NCBI GenBank assembly: GCA_905221605.1
Contig: CAJNDS010001214.1
Location: forward strand, 1-28,616
Length of the DNA: 28,616 nucleotides
Direction of reading: 5' to 3'
Source: Symbiodinium natans
Lineage: Eukaryota; Sar; Dinophyceae; Suessiales; Symbiodiniaceae
Shown here piece by piece: positions 1-8,236 of the stretch. Under the pieces are notes generated by a model. The model worked only from the letters and a program-made list of their open reading frames with translations, was not told the DNA's origin and ran no database searches. Positions within the stretch are counted from its first letter, which is position 1; each line of letters opens with the position of its first letter. The position numbers and the translations under genes are program-made.

Positions 1-294
1 AATATATTATAAGGCTTTGTAAAGAATAAAATGATGCACGAAAGCCGAAATAATATAATGAACGCAGCATTTACACGATTTTAATGCGTACACGTGACAG
101 TAAATTTAATATGAAACGAATGAATGAGTGAACGCATTAAAATATAGTAAATTCGCTTCTCTTCCCTTAATATTGTATGCGTGTGTCATTCACTCCGTTC
201 ATTCACTTGTCCATAGAATTATAGTACATTTAATATACTATTTTCCCCAGCATTTAATAGTAAATTGTAAGGGCTAGAAAAATAGTAATATTTT
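1..294. other. AT-rich mitochondrial-type leader upstream of cox3
   Basis: This stretch is strongly AT-rich, unlike the GC-richer sequence after about 1100. It is full of short inverted motifs: GAATGAATGAGTGAACG near 118-134 is mirrored by ATTCACTCCGTTCATTCAC near 189-207, and a perfect 12-bp inverted repeat lies at 78-143. Dinoflagellate mitochondrial DNA is known for gene fragments separated by inverted-repeat-rich spacers, and cox3 follows directly. I see no other gene, and I could not identify any fragmented mitochondrial rRNA piece with confidence. Confidence 0.6.
78..143. repeat. Perfect 12-bp inverted repeat with 42-nt loop
   Basis: ATTTTAATGCGT at 78-89 is the exact reverse complement of ACGCATTAAAAT at 132-143. 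It lies 150 bp upstream of the cox3 frame. Such stem-loops are common in dinoflagellate mitochondrial spacers; the function here is unknown. Confidence 0.75.
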
Positions 295-1038
295 ATGAGG
301 CCCTTTTGTACGTATTATTTGGTATTTTGGAAATCTAAACATTTAGAAGTTACATCAGATTCATTTTGTTTTCTTATTAATAGTTCTTGGTTATTATTCT
401 TTGCTCTTATTATAATTCTATTTATCTTTACAGGATTTAATATTTATTGTTGGTCTGGAATTCACTTCTCATAGAATTATTTTCTTATATTTTATCATCT
501 TTTATTTGGATTAATTTATAGTTTTCATATTTGGTCTAGAGATTTATTAAGAGAATTCACTAAAAAATATGAAGTCTTATTAATAATCTTTTTTCTTCTT
601 TTTTGGGGTTTTCTAGTTTCTGAAGCTCTATTATTTGTATCCTTCTTTTGGACATCTTTTCATTTATTATCTTGTCCAACTTTAGGGATGTGGCCTGGAG
701 AAGCTTTCTATCTTCCAGATCCTTGTGAATTATCTTTTGCTAATACACTTCTTTTATCTAATGCTGCTATATCTTTAGGAAATGCTTTTATTAATTTAGA
801 AATTTCATCACAATATATTATTTTCTTCACTTTGTGGTCATTCTATTTATCTTCTCTTTTTATTAGTTTCCAGATTAAAGAATTTCGTATTCTCGCATAT
901 TCAATTAATGATTCACTTTATAGTTGTCTTTTCTTTTTTCTTACAGCATTACATTTCTTTCATCTAATTCTTAGTATTTTACTTCTTTTTCTTATCTTCT
1001 TTTCTTGTACTGCTTTCGTTCGCCAATATTATAATTAA
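295..1038 (+). pseudogene. cox3: Mitochondrial-type cytochrome c oxidase subunit 3 with one in-frame TAG
   Basis: One reading frame runs from ATG at 295 to TAA at 1036-1038 (247 codons plus stop), normal length for a compact Cox3, an inner-membrane core subunit of respiratory complex IV. The product is very hydrophobic, with repeated Phe/Leu/Ile helices. The stretches GMWPGEAFYLPDPCELSF (from 685) and TALHFFHLILS (from 946) fit divergent dinoflagellate Cox3. The frame is interrupted only by TAG at 472-474 (codon 60). In dinoflagellate mitochondria A-to-G type RNA editing could turn this into TGG (Trp), so the break may not be real decay. Otherwise it is a nuclear copy (NUMT), as the switch to nuclear-type sequence within a few hundred bases suggests. 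Codon use is extremely AT-rich compared with the rest of the window. The gene identity is secure; its status (edited gene, NUMT or chimeric assembly) is not. Confidence 0.85.
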
Positions 1039-1079
1039 AGCGTGCATCACTACGTTCTTTACCTTATAATTACAATATT
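1025..1079. repeat. Stem-loop at the cox3 stop codon
   Basis: AATATTATAATTA at 1025-1037 pairs with TAATTACAATATT at 1067-1079 in 12 of 13 positions, with a 29-nt loop. The left arm overlaps the last codons and the TAA of cox3. It could mark a transcript end or a recombination point. In dinoflagellates the cox3 stop is often completed by oligoadenylation, which would fit a 3' end near here. Confidence 0.55.
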
Positions 1080-1508
1080 GTGCTCTTTTTATTCACTAAT
1101 GAAGAACAACCATTACCAAGGCTCGTTAACCACCCTATCTCCCATTAAAAGTAGTATCTTGACTGGTGATTGAATGGTGGATCATGGGCTGGGTGAAAAA
1201 GCCAATGAACTGGATTACATGCGTCTGTTAAGTCATGATGGTGCACACTTCGGTCACTTTCTCGGTCTTGCCTTGATAGTTCTTGCTGTTAAGTCCCCAC
1301 TGACTGACCACCATGGGGCATTCGCACGTCTTTCCTTTCCTTTGCGGAGTCTGACCTGTAACATCCCTTTGCCACTGCGGGTCTGTTATCTGTCCTTGAC
1401 GATGGGTACGTGATCCTGACCATCGAGTGATGACCTTGGTTCGATTCGAATGATGTCGCACCAGTAGCTACATGATGGTGGTTTTGAGAATCTGGCAGTG
1501 TCGCAATT
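1080..1508. other. Junction region, no gene recognised
   Basis: The base composition changes from AT-rich mitochondrial type to mixed nuclear type between about 1100 and 1180. Short open frames exist on both strands, but none shows a recognisable motif. A tRNA-like GGTTCGATTCG near 1438 does not fold into a tRNA. The exact mitochondrial/nuclear breakpoint cannot be placed by eye. Confidence 0.5.
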
Positions 1509-2056
1509 TGCGATTCCCCGCATGCTCTGTGCTGTATGATTGCACCGGGACTTCAACGACGACTTCGAGTACTGAGTGCGTGGGGTTACCTAGCAGTTCA
1601 GCGCCTTTGCTTGCTTGGTTTCTTCTGTTTCTTTGGTTCTTGGGTGGTTGCGTGGTGTGTTTGGTGGTTTGAGCGCGCTGACTTCGTTTCACCTGTTATG
1701 TCGAGCCCAACAAGACCGGCCTACTGCGCTACTGATGTAGTAAAGAGGCGTCAGTCCAAAAAAAAAAAACCTCCTTCGGCTTTCCATGGCCAAACCACCT
1801 TGAGCTTTTTTTGGACCATTGCCTCTTTACTACATCAGCAGCAGTAGGCCGTTCTTAGGGATCTTAATGCAAGAGGTGAAACGGATCAGGTGCGAAAACC
1901 AAAGCAAACACACTAAAACAAACAAAACACAACCACCAACCAGCAGCAACCCAAAGAAAGAGCACCTAAAGTCTACATGTCCCGCTCTCAGTACTCGAGT
2001 CGTCGCAGAAGTCCAGTTAGTCGAGCAGCGCAGAGCATACGGGGGTGAACCTCCTT
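1509..2056. repeat. Long imperfect inverted repeat (fold-back element)
   Basis: The two halves are diverged reverse complements around a centre near 1784. The inner arms (1718-1763 and 1806-1850) are nearly identical: both contain GATGTAGTAAAGAGGC and end inward in an A-run or T-run after GGTCC/AGTCC. Outer matches include CGTTTCACCT (left) against AGGTGAAACG (right), CGAGTACTGAG (left, near 1565) against CTCAGTACTCGAG (right, near 1987), and CATGCTCTG (left, near 1520) against CAGAGCATACGG (right, near 2033). The spacer is about 40 bp. Transcribed RNA would form one large hairpin. It resembles a fold-back element or MITE, but terminal target duplications are not evident. Apparent frames inside it are shadows. 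Confidence 0.75.
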
Positions 2057-2075
2057 AAGCCAAAAATGGCTGCGG
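2054..2075 (-). other. Relict dinoflagellate spliced-leader sequence
   Basis: Read on the minus strand the sequence is CCGCAGCCATTTTTGGCTTAAG. The conserved dinoflagellate trans-spliced leader is CCGTAGCCATTTTGGCTCAAG (from memory), so this copy differs by two transitions and one extra T. Relict leaders arise when trans-spliced mRNAs are reverse-transcribed and re-inserted, so this marks the 5' end of a possible retroposed cDNA reading leftward into the fold-back repeat at 1509-2056. No reading frame survives there. Confidence 0.65.
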
Positions 2076-2605
2076 GGCCCTGCGTCACAAAACGTGAAGC
2101 CCACTCGGCCAGGCTGCTGCGGGATTACCAACGCAGACTCGACGTCAACACCTCTCAGTTTCCACCGGCTTCAAAGTGTCAGTGAAGCTTCAGGTTTGGG
2201 GTTTGGGATTGAGAGTTGAGGTTTGACGGTTTGAGTTTGATTTGAGGACTCCATGAAGATTTTCGCTATAGTTCGGCCACGCAGTTCCGGTTTTTGGCTT
2301 GCGCTGATGCGAAGGACGATTCTGGAGACTTGAGCTCAAGGAAGAAGCTGAAGGCGATCGTTTCCGAAAACAGAGTCCGTGTTAAGTGCACGCAATGCAG
2401 AAACTCGACATGCTGGCGGACGCTGTTAAGATGAGTCGACTTGTGGCCAAAGGTGTCTTGCGAGAACTTGTTGTTGTCCGGCGTTCACATGAAGTTTGTT
2501 TTCCAGAATGGTTCCAGGGCAGCGAGAAGGGTCAAGTTGTTGCACTTTGTCACATTCTTGTCCAAGCATTTTGCAGTGTCTGAGTCGGGGCATCATCAGC
2601 TCTGA
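2076..2605. other. No gene recognised; probable decayed 5' part of copia copy 1
   Basis: This region includes a T/G-rich stretch (2190-2260, GGTTTGGGGTTTGGG-like) that may be degenerate telomere-like sequence. From about 2420 the plus strand stays open over short pieces and leads into the reverse-transcriptase motif at 2612. It may be a decayed upstream part of that fragment, but I see no diagnostic RT motif in it. Confidence 0.4.
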
Positions 2606-3500
2606 ATGATCCACGTGGACGACAGCATTTTGCTTTCACCTCAACGTTTTCCTGCCAGTTGTGAAGTCGCGATTTCAGGTAATTGTGGAGATGGCTTGGA
2701 AATGTGCAGACAGACCACATAGGGCCATAGGGACCATTGGGCTGCTCGCGTCCAGCATGGCCAGCCCTTCGAAGCAGGCGCTGTGGGGATTGGTCAAGTT
2801 GGTGCAGTACTTGCTGAACACATGCAACTACGCCACTGCGATTTGCGTTGGTCCGCCTTGCAGTTCGAAATTGCTCAATGGCATATGCCATCGCCTGGAA
2901 TGCTACTCAGATGCTGACTGGGCAGGATCTCGCAAAGATCGTAAGTCGTATGGCAGGGCATCCTACTGTTTGGATGGATGCTATTTGCACTATGTGTGCA
3001 GGGCTCAGCGTTGCATCTCCCTGTCCAGCATGGAATCCGAGTTCTACGCGGCAGTGAGTGCGGCGTGTCAGGGCTTGTTTATGAAGGCCACCATCATGTT
3101 CATGACTGGGGAACCAGGAGCCATGCCAGCTTGTGGTTTTGCTTGACAATGCGAGTGCTAGGCAGTTTGCTTTGAGGCAGGGCGTCTCGAAAGCTGCTAA
3201 GCACATCGAGGGCAGGTTTCTTTGGCTTCAAGATGCTGTGCGTCAAGGCCGTCTGCAAGTGAAGGCGGTGAGCGCACACTACAACTTGGGTGACCTGTTT
3301 ACAAAGCCTTTCAGTCCTGCACGATTGTTGGCGCTGTGCTATCTTCATGGATTGGTGCATGAGCACCATGATGCAGTTGGCGAGAAGGAATGGGAAGATG
3401 TGCAGCTCAAGCATGAGTTCAAGCAGCAAGTGAATCGTGTCAAACACCAGTTTGTGGGATCACATGTGGCAACTGGGTGGATCAAGAAGGTAGCGCTGCT
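2606..3500 (+). pseudogene. Reverse transcriptase/RNase H remnant (copia type)
   Basis: The RT palm motif appears as M-I-H-V-D-D-S-I-L (HVDD at 2612-2623), with His in place of the usual Tyr. The frame changes near 2660. The next piece has RT C-terminal helices (LASSMASPSKQALWGLVKL, from 2745) and the RNase H start CYSDADWAGSRKDRKS (Asp at about 2910), then CISLSSMESEFYAAV with the catalytic Glu. A second shift near 3125-3140 leads to LLDNASARQFALRQG (catalytic Asp), HIEGRFLWLQD and HYNLGDLFTKPF (last Asp). All four RNase H acidic positions can be found, spread over two frames. The RNase H resembles the third copy in the window more than the large element. It is inactive as it stands. Confidence 0.85.
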
Positions 3501-3505
3501 CACTG

Positions 3506-3970
3506 TTGATGCCAAACGCTGCCTCCGCAGTGCTGCCAGTTGTTCTGCTTGTGTTGTGTGCACTGGTTTTGTGGAGAGCCTTGAGCCCAGATGGTTCGGA
3601 GAATGCATCGTACGTTACTGTCATCTTGATGGGTGGAACACTGCTGCATGAGTATGTTCAAATGTTCAGTGCCGAGACATATTGCGTGCTGTTCCTTGTG
3701 GGCGTGATCATGTTCCAATGGTTTCAGCTCAAGAGCCTTCGCTCGAAGTTGGCGGTTGCCAAACGAGAGCATGTGACAAAGGGAGGCAATGTGACTGGGG
3801 GGAGCAGTAGCAGTAGCTGTGTGGCAAGCAGTGTTGCACGTCATCAGAAGGGTGACGCCGTGATCGTCATCCCGGATGGAGGCGAAGCCTTCCATCGCTA
3901 TGAGTGCCAGTACGTGCGTAAGTCCAGCAAGCCTAGGAAAGCCACGCGTATAGTGACCTGGCAGAGTTGA
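3506..3970 (+). pseudogene. Membrane/zinc-motif tail of copia copy 1
   Basis: After one more frame change near 3500 a 154-residue frame follows the RNase H, ending at TGA 3968-3970. Residues 8-24 (VLPVVLLVLCALVLW) resemble a signal peptide or membrane helix, and residues 58-73 (TYCVLFLVGVIMFQWF) form a second helix. A basic stretch (KSLRSKLAVAKREH), a Ser-rich linker and the motif GEAFHRYECQYVRKSS (His130, Cys134) come next. This matches the start of the Y-H-x3-C...C-x2-C motif seen in the tails of the other two copies, but the second Cys pair is missing, probably lost by decay. The function is unknown; it could be a membrane anchor or envelope-like module. Confidence 0.55.
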
Positions 3971-4189
3971 TGGCAGCCCACCCTGAAGTAGGCTGTGACT
4001 ATCCTTCCTGGAGGCTAACGCTCCAGAACCCCCCGGATCTACCAGGAAGGTCCCAGCAAGACAACTAGGATACCAGCAAAAGGTATCTAGGATACCACTT
4101 TGAGCCTGTTTTGAGACTTCTTGAGGGCAAAACGGCAAAACACCTTAAAGCCGAGACCCTTGAAGCACACCTAAACCTTACTTAGAGTT
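3971..4189. other. Sequence downstream of copia copy 1
   Basis: No gene is seen. There is a short direct repeat, CTAGGATACCA, near 4067 and 4090, and CCTTCCTGG near 4001 is partly mirrored by ACCAGGAAGG near 4040. This might include remains of a 3' LTR, but no polypurine tract or partner LTR is visible. Confidence 0.35.
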
Positions 4190-4435
4190 CAGAGTTTCAA
4201 AGTTTAGGGTTTCTTTTCCAAGCCTTAAGGGTTTCTTTTCGGAGCCTTAGCAGGCACACCAGGGTTTAGGGTACTTTAGGGTTGAGAGTTCAGGGTTTCG
4301 AGATTAGGGAATCCTCAGGCACCCTCCCAATTTCAAGCACAAACAACCTAAACCACTCCCTGACCGCAGAACCCAACCCTAGACCTAGCCCCAAAACCCT
4401 GAAATCAAAAATCAAAGCCAAACCCCTCTCCCTTA
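4190..4435. repeat. Degenerate telomere-like tract, G-rich then C-rich
   Basis: From about 4190 to 4315 the plus strand carries TTTAGGG-like units (GTTTAGGGTTTC, CAGGGTTTAGGG, TAGGGTTGAG). From about 4345 to 4430 it carries CCCTAAA-like units (CCTAAACCACTCCC, CAACCCTAGACC, AAAACCCTGAAATC). The G-to-C order is the head-to-head orientation expected of an old telomere fusion or fold-back, now strongly diverged. Confidence 0.6.
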
Positions 4436-4518
4436 TAGCTTGCAGCTGGACCGCTTTTGCACTTTCGTCACAAGTGCGACACAGGCATGTGTGCCTGAAT
4501 CTCTGTGCGTGCAGTTTG

Positions 4519-4639
4519 GCAGTCCTGCAGTCCATTTTACTAGACTTACATCATGTGGTGCTCTTGGACTGCAGGACTGCAGGACTGCAAGACTGATGAC
4601 TACTGAATTATTCAGTCTTACATGGCATTCTGCCATGTA
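4519..4639. repeat. Cluster of three perfect hairpins
   Basis: There are three consecutive inverted repeats. GCAGTCCTGCAGTCC at 4519-4533 pairs exactly with 4566-4580. ACTGAAT/ATTCAGT surrounds a single T at 4602-4616. TACATGGCA/TGCCATGTA surrounds TTC at 4619-4639. The CTGCAAGACTG-type sequence near 4585 recurs near 17912 on the other side of the telomere-like array, so this belongs to a flanking repeat family. No coding frame is supported. Confidence 0.7.
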
Positions 4640-4741
4640 ATCTCTGCCCGAAGGTCTCTGTTGTGTGCCTCTTAACATCAGCACTGCTGCAACTTCTATC
4701 TATGCAGTCTTAGCACAGTCTGGCCGTCTTGCAGGAGCAGA

Positions 4742-4925
4742 TGTTATCCGCGTCTTTTTTTTTTTTTGAAAGGTTATCTGCGTCTTTTAGTTTTGGGTTG
4801 GCTGCATCTTTTTTTTCTGGGATATCTGCGTCTTTTTACTGTGGTTTTCCTGCAGGGCATCACACTTTTGGCTTCCACAGAGGGTTATCTGCGTCTTTTT
4901 TGTTAGCGTAATCTGCATCTTTTTC
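4742..4925 (+). repeat. Irregular tandem repeat, TTATCTGCGTCTTTT family
   Basis: There are six variants of about 15-17 bp, near 4744 (TTATCCGCGTCTTTT), 4773 (TTATCTGCGTCTTTT), 4799, 4822, 4884 and 4908 (TAATCTGCATCTTTT), separated by unrelated spacers. Their reverse complements occur on the far side of the TTTAGGG array at 17694-17838. The repeats lead directly into TTTAGGG units. Confidence 0.7.
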
Positions 4926-4985
4926 AGGGTTTGGGGTTTAGGCTTAGGGTTTAGGGGTTTGGGGTTTAGGGTTTAGGGTTTAGGG
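4926..4985 (+). repeat. TTTAGGG telomere-like tract, left part
   Basis: Runs of GGGTTTAGGGTTTAGGG end exactly at the inserted LTR retrotransposon. The last five bases, TAGGG (4981-4985), are repeated just after the element (16073-16077). Without the insertion this tract is continuous with the 1.5-kb array that starts at 16073. Confidence 0.9.
4981..4985. other. 5-bp target-site duplication (TAGGG), left copy
   Basis: TAGGG at 4981-4985 matches TAGGG at 16073-16077 directly outside the two LTRs. Five bases is the usual duplication length for Ty1/copia integrases. Because the target is itself made of TTTAGGG units, a chance match is possible, but both LTR ends are placed independently by the primer site and polypurine tract. 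Confidence 0.7.
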
Positions 4986-5334
4986 TCAAGAGCGCGGGGC
5001 TCTTGAGGTCCAGCAAACGACATGGCAGCTTGGCTTGTCTTGGGTGTGGCTCTGGCTCGGCTTGTACTCCTTGTACACACACAGCTTCACCACCAGAGGC
5101 TCCCTTTTCCTCACACTGCAGCACCGAAGTCCATCGGCCAGTCGGGCGGTCCTACCTCTACCACGGAAAGGCGACCACACAACAACAAGCGACCAACAGA
5201 ACAACAACAGAACATGCGATCTGTTGCCTGCATGTCTTATGCTGCAACTGCTTCTTGTGTTCCGATGCCTACGGCATGTCCTGGAACCAAAACAGTCAAA
5301 GCCACAGGTGCATCTCATTCCACACCTTTCATCA
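4986..5334 (-). repeat. 3' LTR of copia copy 2 (349 bp)
   Basis: It is nearly identical to 15727-16072. Relative to that copy it has T instead of C in GCGATCTG near 5220 and an extra CTT near 5251. In the element's orientation it begins with TGATGAAAGG straight after a purine tract and ends in GCTCTTGA. The 5' TG is canonical; the 3' end is GA rather than CA. Confidence 0.95.
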
Positions 5335-5343
5335 CCCCTCCTT
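5335..5343 (-). promoter_or_regulatory. Polypurine tract of copia copy 2
   Basis: On the minus strand AAGGAGGGG directly precedes the TGATG that starts the 3' LTR. Its composition and position are right for the RNase H-resistant primer of plus-strand DNA synthesis. Confidence 0.8.
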
Positions 5344-5532
5344 GAGCCACCTGTCAAGGTAGGCTCACAAGGCGTTCTGGCAATCCAACTGACTGCCATA
5401 GGTACCCATGCTCTCCAAGCGGTGGGTCCTCAAGACTGGCCAATGGCCCTATACACCATCTTCTGTCGAACCTGTGGCCTCCTTTCTCACACGGCCAACG
5501 TCCCAACAAGCTCGCTCTTCTCGCAAGCCCAT

Positions 5533-6246
5533 TCAGCCCGTTCTGGTAGGTCTCAAGCTTCGCTGTTGCCCACCATGCCCATATAACGACTGTCCACCAG
5601 CTTCTCGACAGCATCTGCACAGCGTCCTCTGCGACACCTGGTCCACATTGCGAAGACCCCAACATCCACGATGCCAGTGGTAGCAATCTCCTCCAGGACC
5701 ATGGTACAAGACCCCATCGAACGGAACCTGCACCACTGTCGGCGTCGAAGCCGGTAGCATCTCCTGCGTCTGAACCCCAATGTCTCTTCGTACAGGACGT
5801 TCAGGAAATAGGGCTGTAGGATCCACGGCAACCACTCGATTGGCCGGAGCACTGCTTGCCCTCGGTCCAACTCCACCAGGTTCGCCCAAACCACCCACAC
5901 GCACTGAGGTCACCCCATCTCTCACCTGCACTGATGTCGAGGGTCCAGCTTCACGACGCTCTGGAAAATACTTCGCAGCCAAATGACGAAGCCTCTCTTC
6001 TTCCTCCAGGCTCCTCGCTTTGGCCAGCAACGCCAACGCTTCACGGTGTTCGGCCTTTTCTCCAGATCTCATCGCCTTCAAGCTCACAACCTTCTTTGTA
6101 GAGCCCTTCAAGCATTCCCACACAGCCACCACAGCTGTAACCAGTATCAAGACCACCAACCACATCTCCCAGTCTGAAGCCAGAGCTTCTTTCAGCTGCA
6201 CAGAAGTCGTCGCGTCACCCTTAACCCCACACACCATAGAGCACAC
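5533..6246 (-). CDS. Membrane/zinc-motif tail of copia copy 2
   Basis: This is a 237-codon frame just downstream of RNase H; the first in-frame codon is GTG, and ATG comes three codons later. Residues 29-47 (WLVVLILVTAVVAVWECL) form one strong membrane helix. Residues 50-95 are charged and Ala/Leu/Glu-rich (coiled-coil-like). A Gly/Pro/Val linker follows, and then the motif Y189-H190-x4-C195-x14-C210-x2-C213 (5608-5682). The C-x14-C-x2-C spacing is identical to the tail of the third copy. A hydrophobic stretch in the neighbouring frame just upstream (LKLATMCVLYGV, about 6228-6263) suggests that the tail was once continuous with the polyprotein through a frame now shifted. The motif resembles Ada-type zinc-binding sites and a YHxxxC...CxxC site near the C-terminus of some bacterial secreted nucleases (from memory). 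Function unknown. Confidence 0.6.
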   Translation of the reverse strand: MCSMVCGVKGDATTSVQLKEALASDWEMWLVVLILVTAVVAVWECLKGSTKKVVSLKAMRSGEKAEHREALALLAKARSLEEEERLRHLAAKYFPERREAGPSTSVQVRDGVTSVRVGGLGEPGGVGPRASSAPANRVVAVDPTALFPERPVRRDIGVQTQEMLPASTPTVVQVPFDGVLYHGPGGDCYHWHRGCWGLRNVDQVSQRTLCRCCREAGGQSLYGHGGQQRSLRPTRTG

Positions 6247-6297
6247 ACATCGTAGCTAACTTCAACGCCCAATCAGCCTGGAACTTCACCCCTGCTT

Positions 6298-7923
6298 CTA
6301 GCGTCCTGCTGTTGCTACTGCTGACTGCTGCTGCGGGTTCACTACTGCTGTTGACTGCTGCTGCTTCAAGACTGCTGTCGACTGCCGTGGTTTCGAACTT
6401 GACCTGCTTCTGTCCACGTAGTACACGAAGCTCAGGGGCCCATCTCGCAAACTCCACTCGTCGAAGACCTCCTGAAGCCTCGCCTGGGGCACTTGTTTTG
6501 TCAAAACGTCTGCGAGCTGTCCCTGTCCTGGCTGGTGCTCCAACTCGATCTGGCCCGTGGCAATCATCTCCCGGATCCAATGATGTCGGAGTTTGAGGTG
6601 TCTCGTCCTCCACGATCCCTCCCCAGTCAGAACTCCAATCGCAGCTGTGGAATCCACCTTCACCACGGTCCGTGCCGGCTTCAATCCCAAGTCTTCCAAC
6701 ACCGACCTCACCGCTCGAAGCAAAGCCACCCCATCGGACACCGCGATCACCTCCGCCTCGGCACTCGACAAAGCGGTCAGTGATTGCTTCGAAGCCTTCC
6801 AAAGGATCGGATGACCCCTCCAAAAGACAACAGCCCCTGAGTAACTTTGAGCAGCAGTGGGAGCGAAGCTGGCGTCCGTGAACAGGACCAAGTCGTTGGC
6901 ATGCTCGTGGTCCGGGCCCGGCAAGAAGAACTTCTTGTCGATGGTGCTGTTGAGATAGGCCACCATCTTTTTGCCCATCTTCACAGCCTCCCTTGCATTT
7001 CTCGTGACCAACGAGGACATCACTGCCATTGGGAATGCCAAATCCGGCCGCCCACGTTGGGAAGCCCACAACAGCTCTCCACACCGCTGCTGTGCCTCTT
7101 TCACCATGCTCGGATCCTGCTCCTCCGTAGCACTCCCTTCTGGGATTTCCCTCGCCATTGGCAGCTTGCTGAAGGACTTGACTTCCCGGCTTCGAACCAA
7201 CTCCTGAAGGTAGCCCTGCTGACCCACACAATAGGTCCCATCGTCCAGCATGCTAATCTCCAGGCCCAGAAACCGGACAGGTGGCTTTCCTCGCTCCACC
7301 ATCTCACAGCCATTGGTCTCCCATTGACTGCCCAACCATCCGAAGAACCCTCGCAAGATGGAATCCGGCCCAGCCGCCAAGACGTCGTCCACATAGAAGA
7401 CCACCAAGCCCGTCAAAGTCCACGTTCCAGGCTTCTCCTCTTTCAGGACCTTGTAGAGGTTGACGTCCGTCAAGCAGCCTTCCAACTTCACCGGCTTCCC
7501 ATCATCGTCCTTCCACTTCGCAAGCCTTGCCTTTGAGTTGCGATGGTCCGTCCACCACTTTGGCGATTTCTTGAAACCATAGACTGCAGCGTCCACGACC
7601 CACAGCTCCCCCTCCTCGGCCAGGCCAGCTCTGATCGCTGCCCGGGGAGGCTCCATTGCATACCCACGACCCGCTGGTAGTGGTGCAGCCAAGAAGGCGT
7701 TCTTCACGTCATCCGTCCCAATGCTCCACTTGTTGGTACTGGCTTCAGCGACCACAATTCGAACTCCATCGATTGTAGCTCCTGCCGCATAAAGATCACC
7801 CACCTCCAGGCCCTCATTTGCGAAGTTTCCACAAGCCACCGCCCGCACTCGACGTCGGTACTTCCCCTCCTCAGGCCTTGTGGGAGGCTTCGCTGTGTAC
7901 ACGAGTTTGGACGGCACCACCAC
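6298..7923 (-). CDS. Reverse transcriptase-RNase H of copia copy 2
   Basis: The 541-codon frame contains most of the RVT_2-type polymerase and a complete RNase H. RT landmarks are TDDVKNAFLAAPLPAG (first catalytic Asp region, residues 70-85), VYGFKKSPKWW (114-124) and FYVDDVLAAG (YVDD at residues 177-180, 7384-7395). RPDLAFPMAVMSS (292-304) lies near the RT end. RNase H has FTDASFA (Asp350), SSAEAEVIA (Glu389), VKVDSTAAIG (Asp424) and QLADVLTKQVP (Asp472), so all catalytic acids are present. It is open at its 5' side: the polymerase start lies in the adjacent frame at 7958-8236 and the two join near 7965 with a one-base shift. The C-terminus ends in a Ser/Gln/Val-rich stretch before TAG. It would copy element RNA to DNA in the virus-like particle. 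Confidence 0.93.
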   Translation of the reverse strand: MVVPSKLVYTAKPPTRPEEGKYRRRVRAVACGNFANEGLEVGDLYAAGATIDGVRIVVAEASTNKWSIGTDDVKNAFLAAPLPAGRGYAMEPPRAAIRAGLAEEGELWVVDAAVYGFKKSPKWWTDHRNSKARLAKWKDDDGKPVKLEGCLTDVNLYKVLKEEKPGTWTLTGLVVFYVDDVLAAGPDSILRGFFGWLGSQWETNGCEMVERGKPPVRFLGLEISMLDDGTYCVGQQGYLQELVRSREVKSFSKLPMAREIPEGSATEEQDPSMVKEAQQRCGELLWASQRGRPDLAFPMAVMSSLVTRNAREAVKMGKKMVAYLNSTIDKKFFLPGPDHEHANDLVLFTDASFAPTAAQSYSGAVVFWRGHPILWKASKQSLTALSSAEAEVIAVSDGVALLRAVRSVLEDLGLKPARTVVKVDSTAAIGVLTGEGSWRTRHLKLRHHWIREMIATGQIELEHQPGQGQLADVLTKQVPQARLQEVFDEWSLRDGPLSFVYYVDRSRSSSKPRQSTAVLKQQQSTAVVNPQQQSAVATAGR

Positions 7924-7957
7924 TGAGTTTGGATCGGCCCGGAAACGTCTCGCATCT

Positions 7958-8236
7958 TCACCCCAAATCTTGTGGATATCGGATAGCGTTCATGCCCACC
8001 ATCGAGTCGACCTCCTTGGCCATAGGCTTTTTCCACTTTTCAATCGCCTCACTCGCCTCCTTCGGGTCAACGGTGTGCACAACCTGAAGCACCTCGTCCT
8101 CCTTCAAGTCGTTCAGCAACGCTTGAATCCCTGGGGTGTAAAGGCCTTCAGAGGTAGCCTTCCTAAGCATAGGCTCCATCCAGGATTCCTCTGGCTCGCC
8201 CAGCTCCTCAAACTCAACCTCCTCAAACAACATCAT
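7958..8236 (-). CDS. N-terminal part of reverse transcriptase, frame-shifted piece
   Basis: This 92-codon frame bridges the block upstream (ending 8233) and the main RT frame. Its acidic start is followed by VDPKEASEAIEKWKKPMAKE, the typical beginning of a copia RVT_2 domain (EA..W..AM..E). It then runs out of frame at TGA 7958-7960, while the next frame continues with WGEDARRFRADPNSVV. Two one-base shifts (near 8255 and 7965) separate it from its neighbours. It is not an independent gene. Confidence 0.75.
   Translation of the reverse strand: MMLFEEVEFEELGEPEESWMEPMLRKATSEGLYTPGIQALLNDLKEDEVLQVVHTVDPKEASEAIEKWKKPMAKEVDSMVGMNAIRYPQDLG

Larger units (their letters stand above)
2606..3970 (+). 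mobile_element. Truncated Ty1/copia-type retrotransposon (copy 1)
   Basis: The pieces stay in polyprotein order but in three reading frames: an RT active-site piece (2606-2660), RT C-terminal/RNase H (2661-3146), the RNase H C-terminus (3133-3500) and a membrane/zinc-motif tail (3506-3970). Gag, protease, integrase and most of RT are missing, and no LTR is recognisable on either side. The stretch between the YxDD-like motif and the RT C-terminal helices is about 100 residues shorter than in a full element, which indicates an internal deletion. Confidence 0.85.

Noticed and set aside
1430-1467. tRNA-like GGTTCGATTCG followed by CACCA
   Set aside because: The T-arm stem does not pair and no acceptor or D-arm can be built upstream.
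6221-7231. 336-codon minus-strand frame overlapping the RT-RNase H frame
   Set aside because: Shadow of the real RT-RNase H frame; only its last ~20 codons (hydrophobic, near 6228-6263) may belong to the tail.
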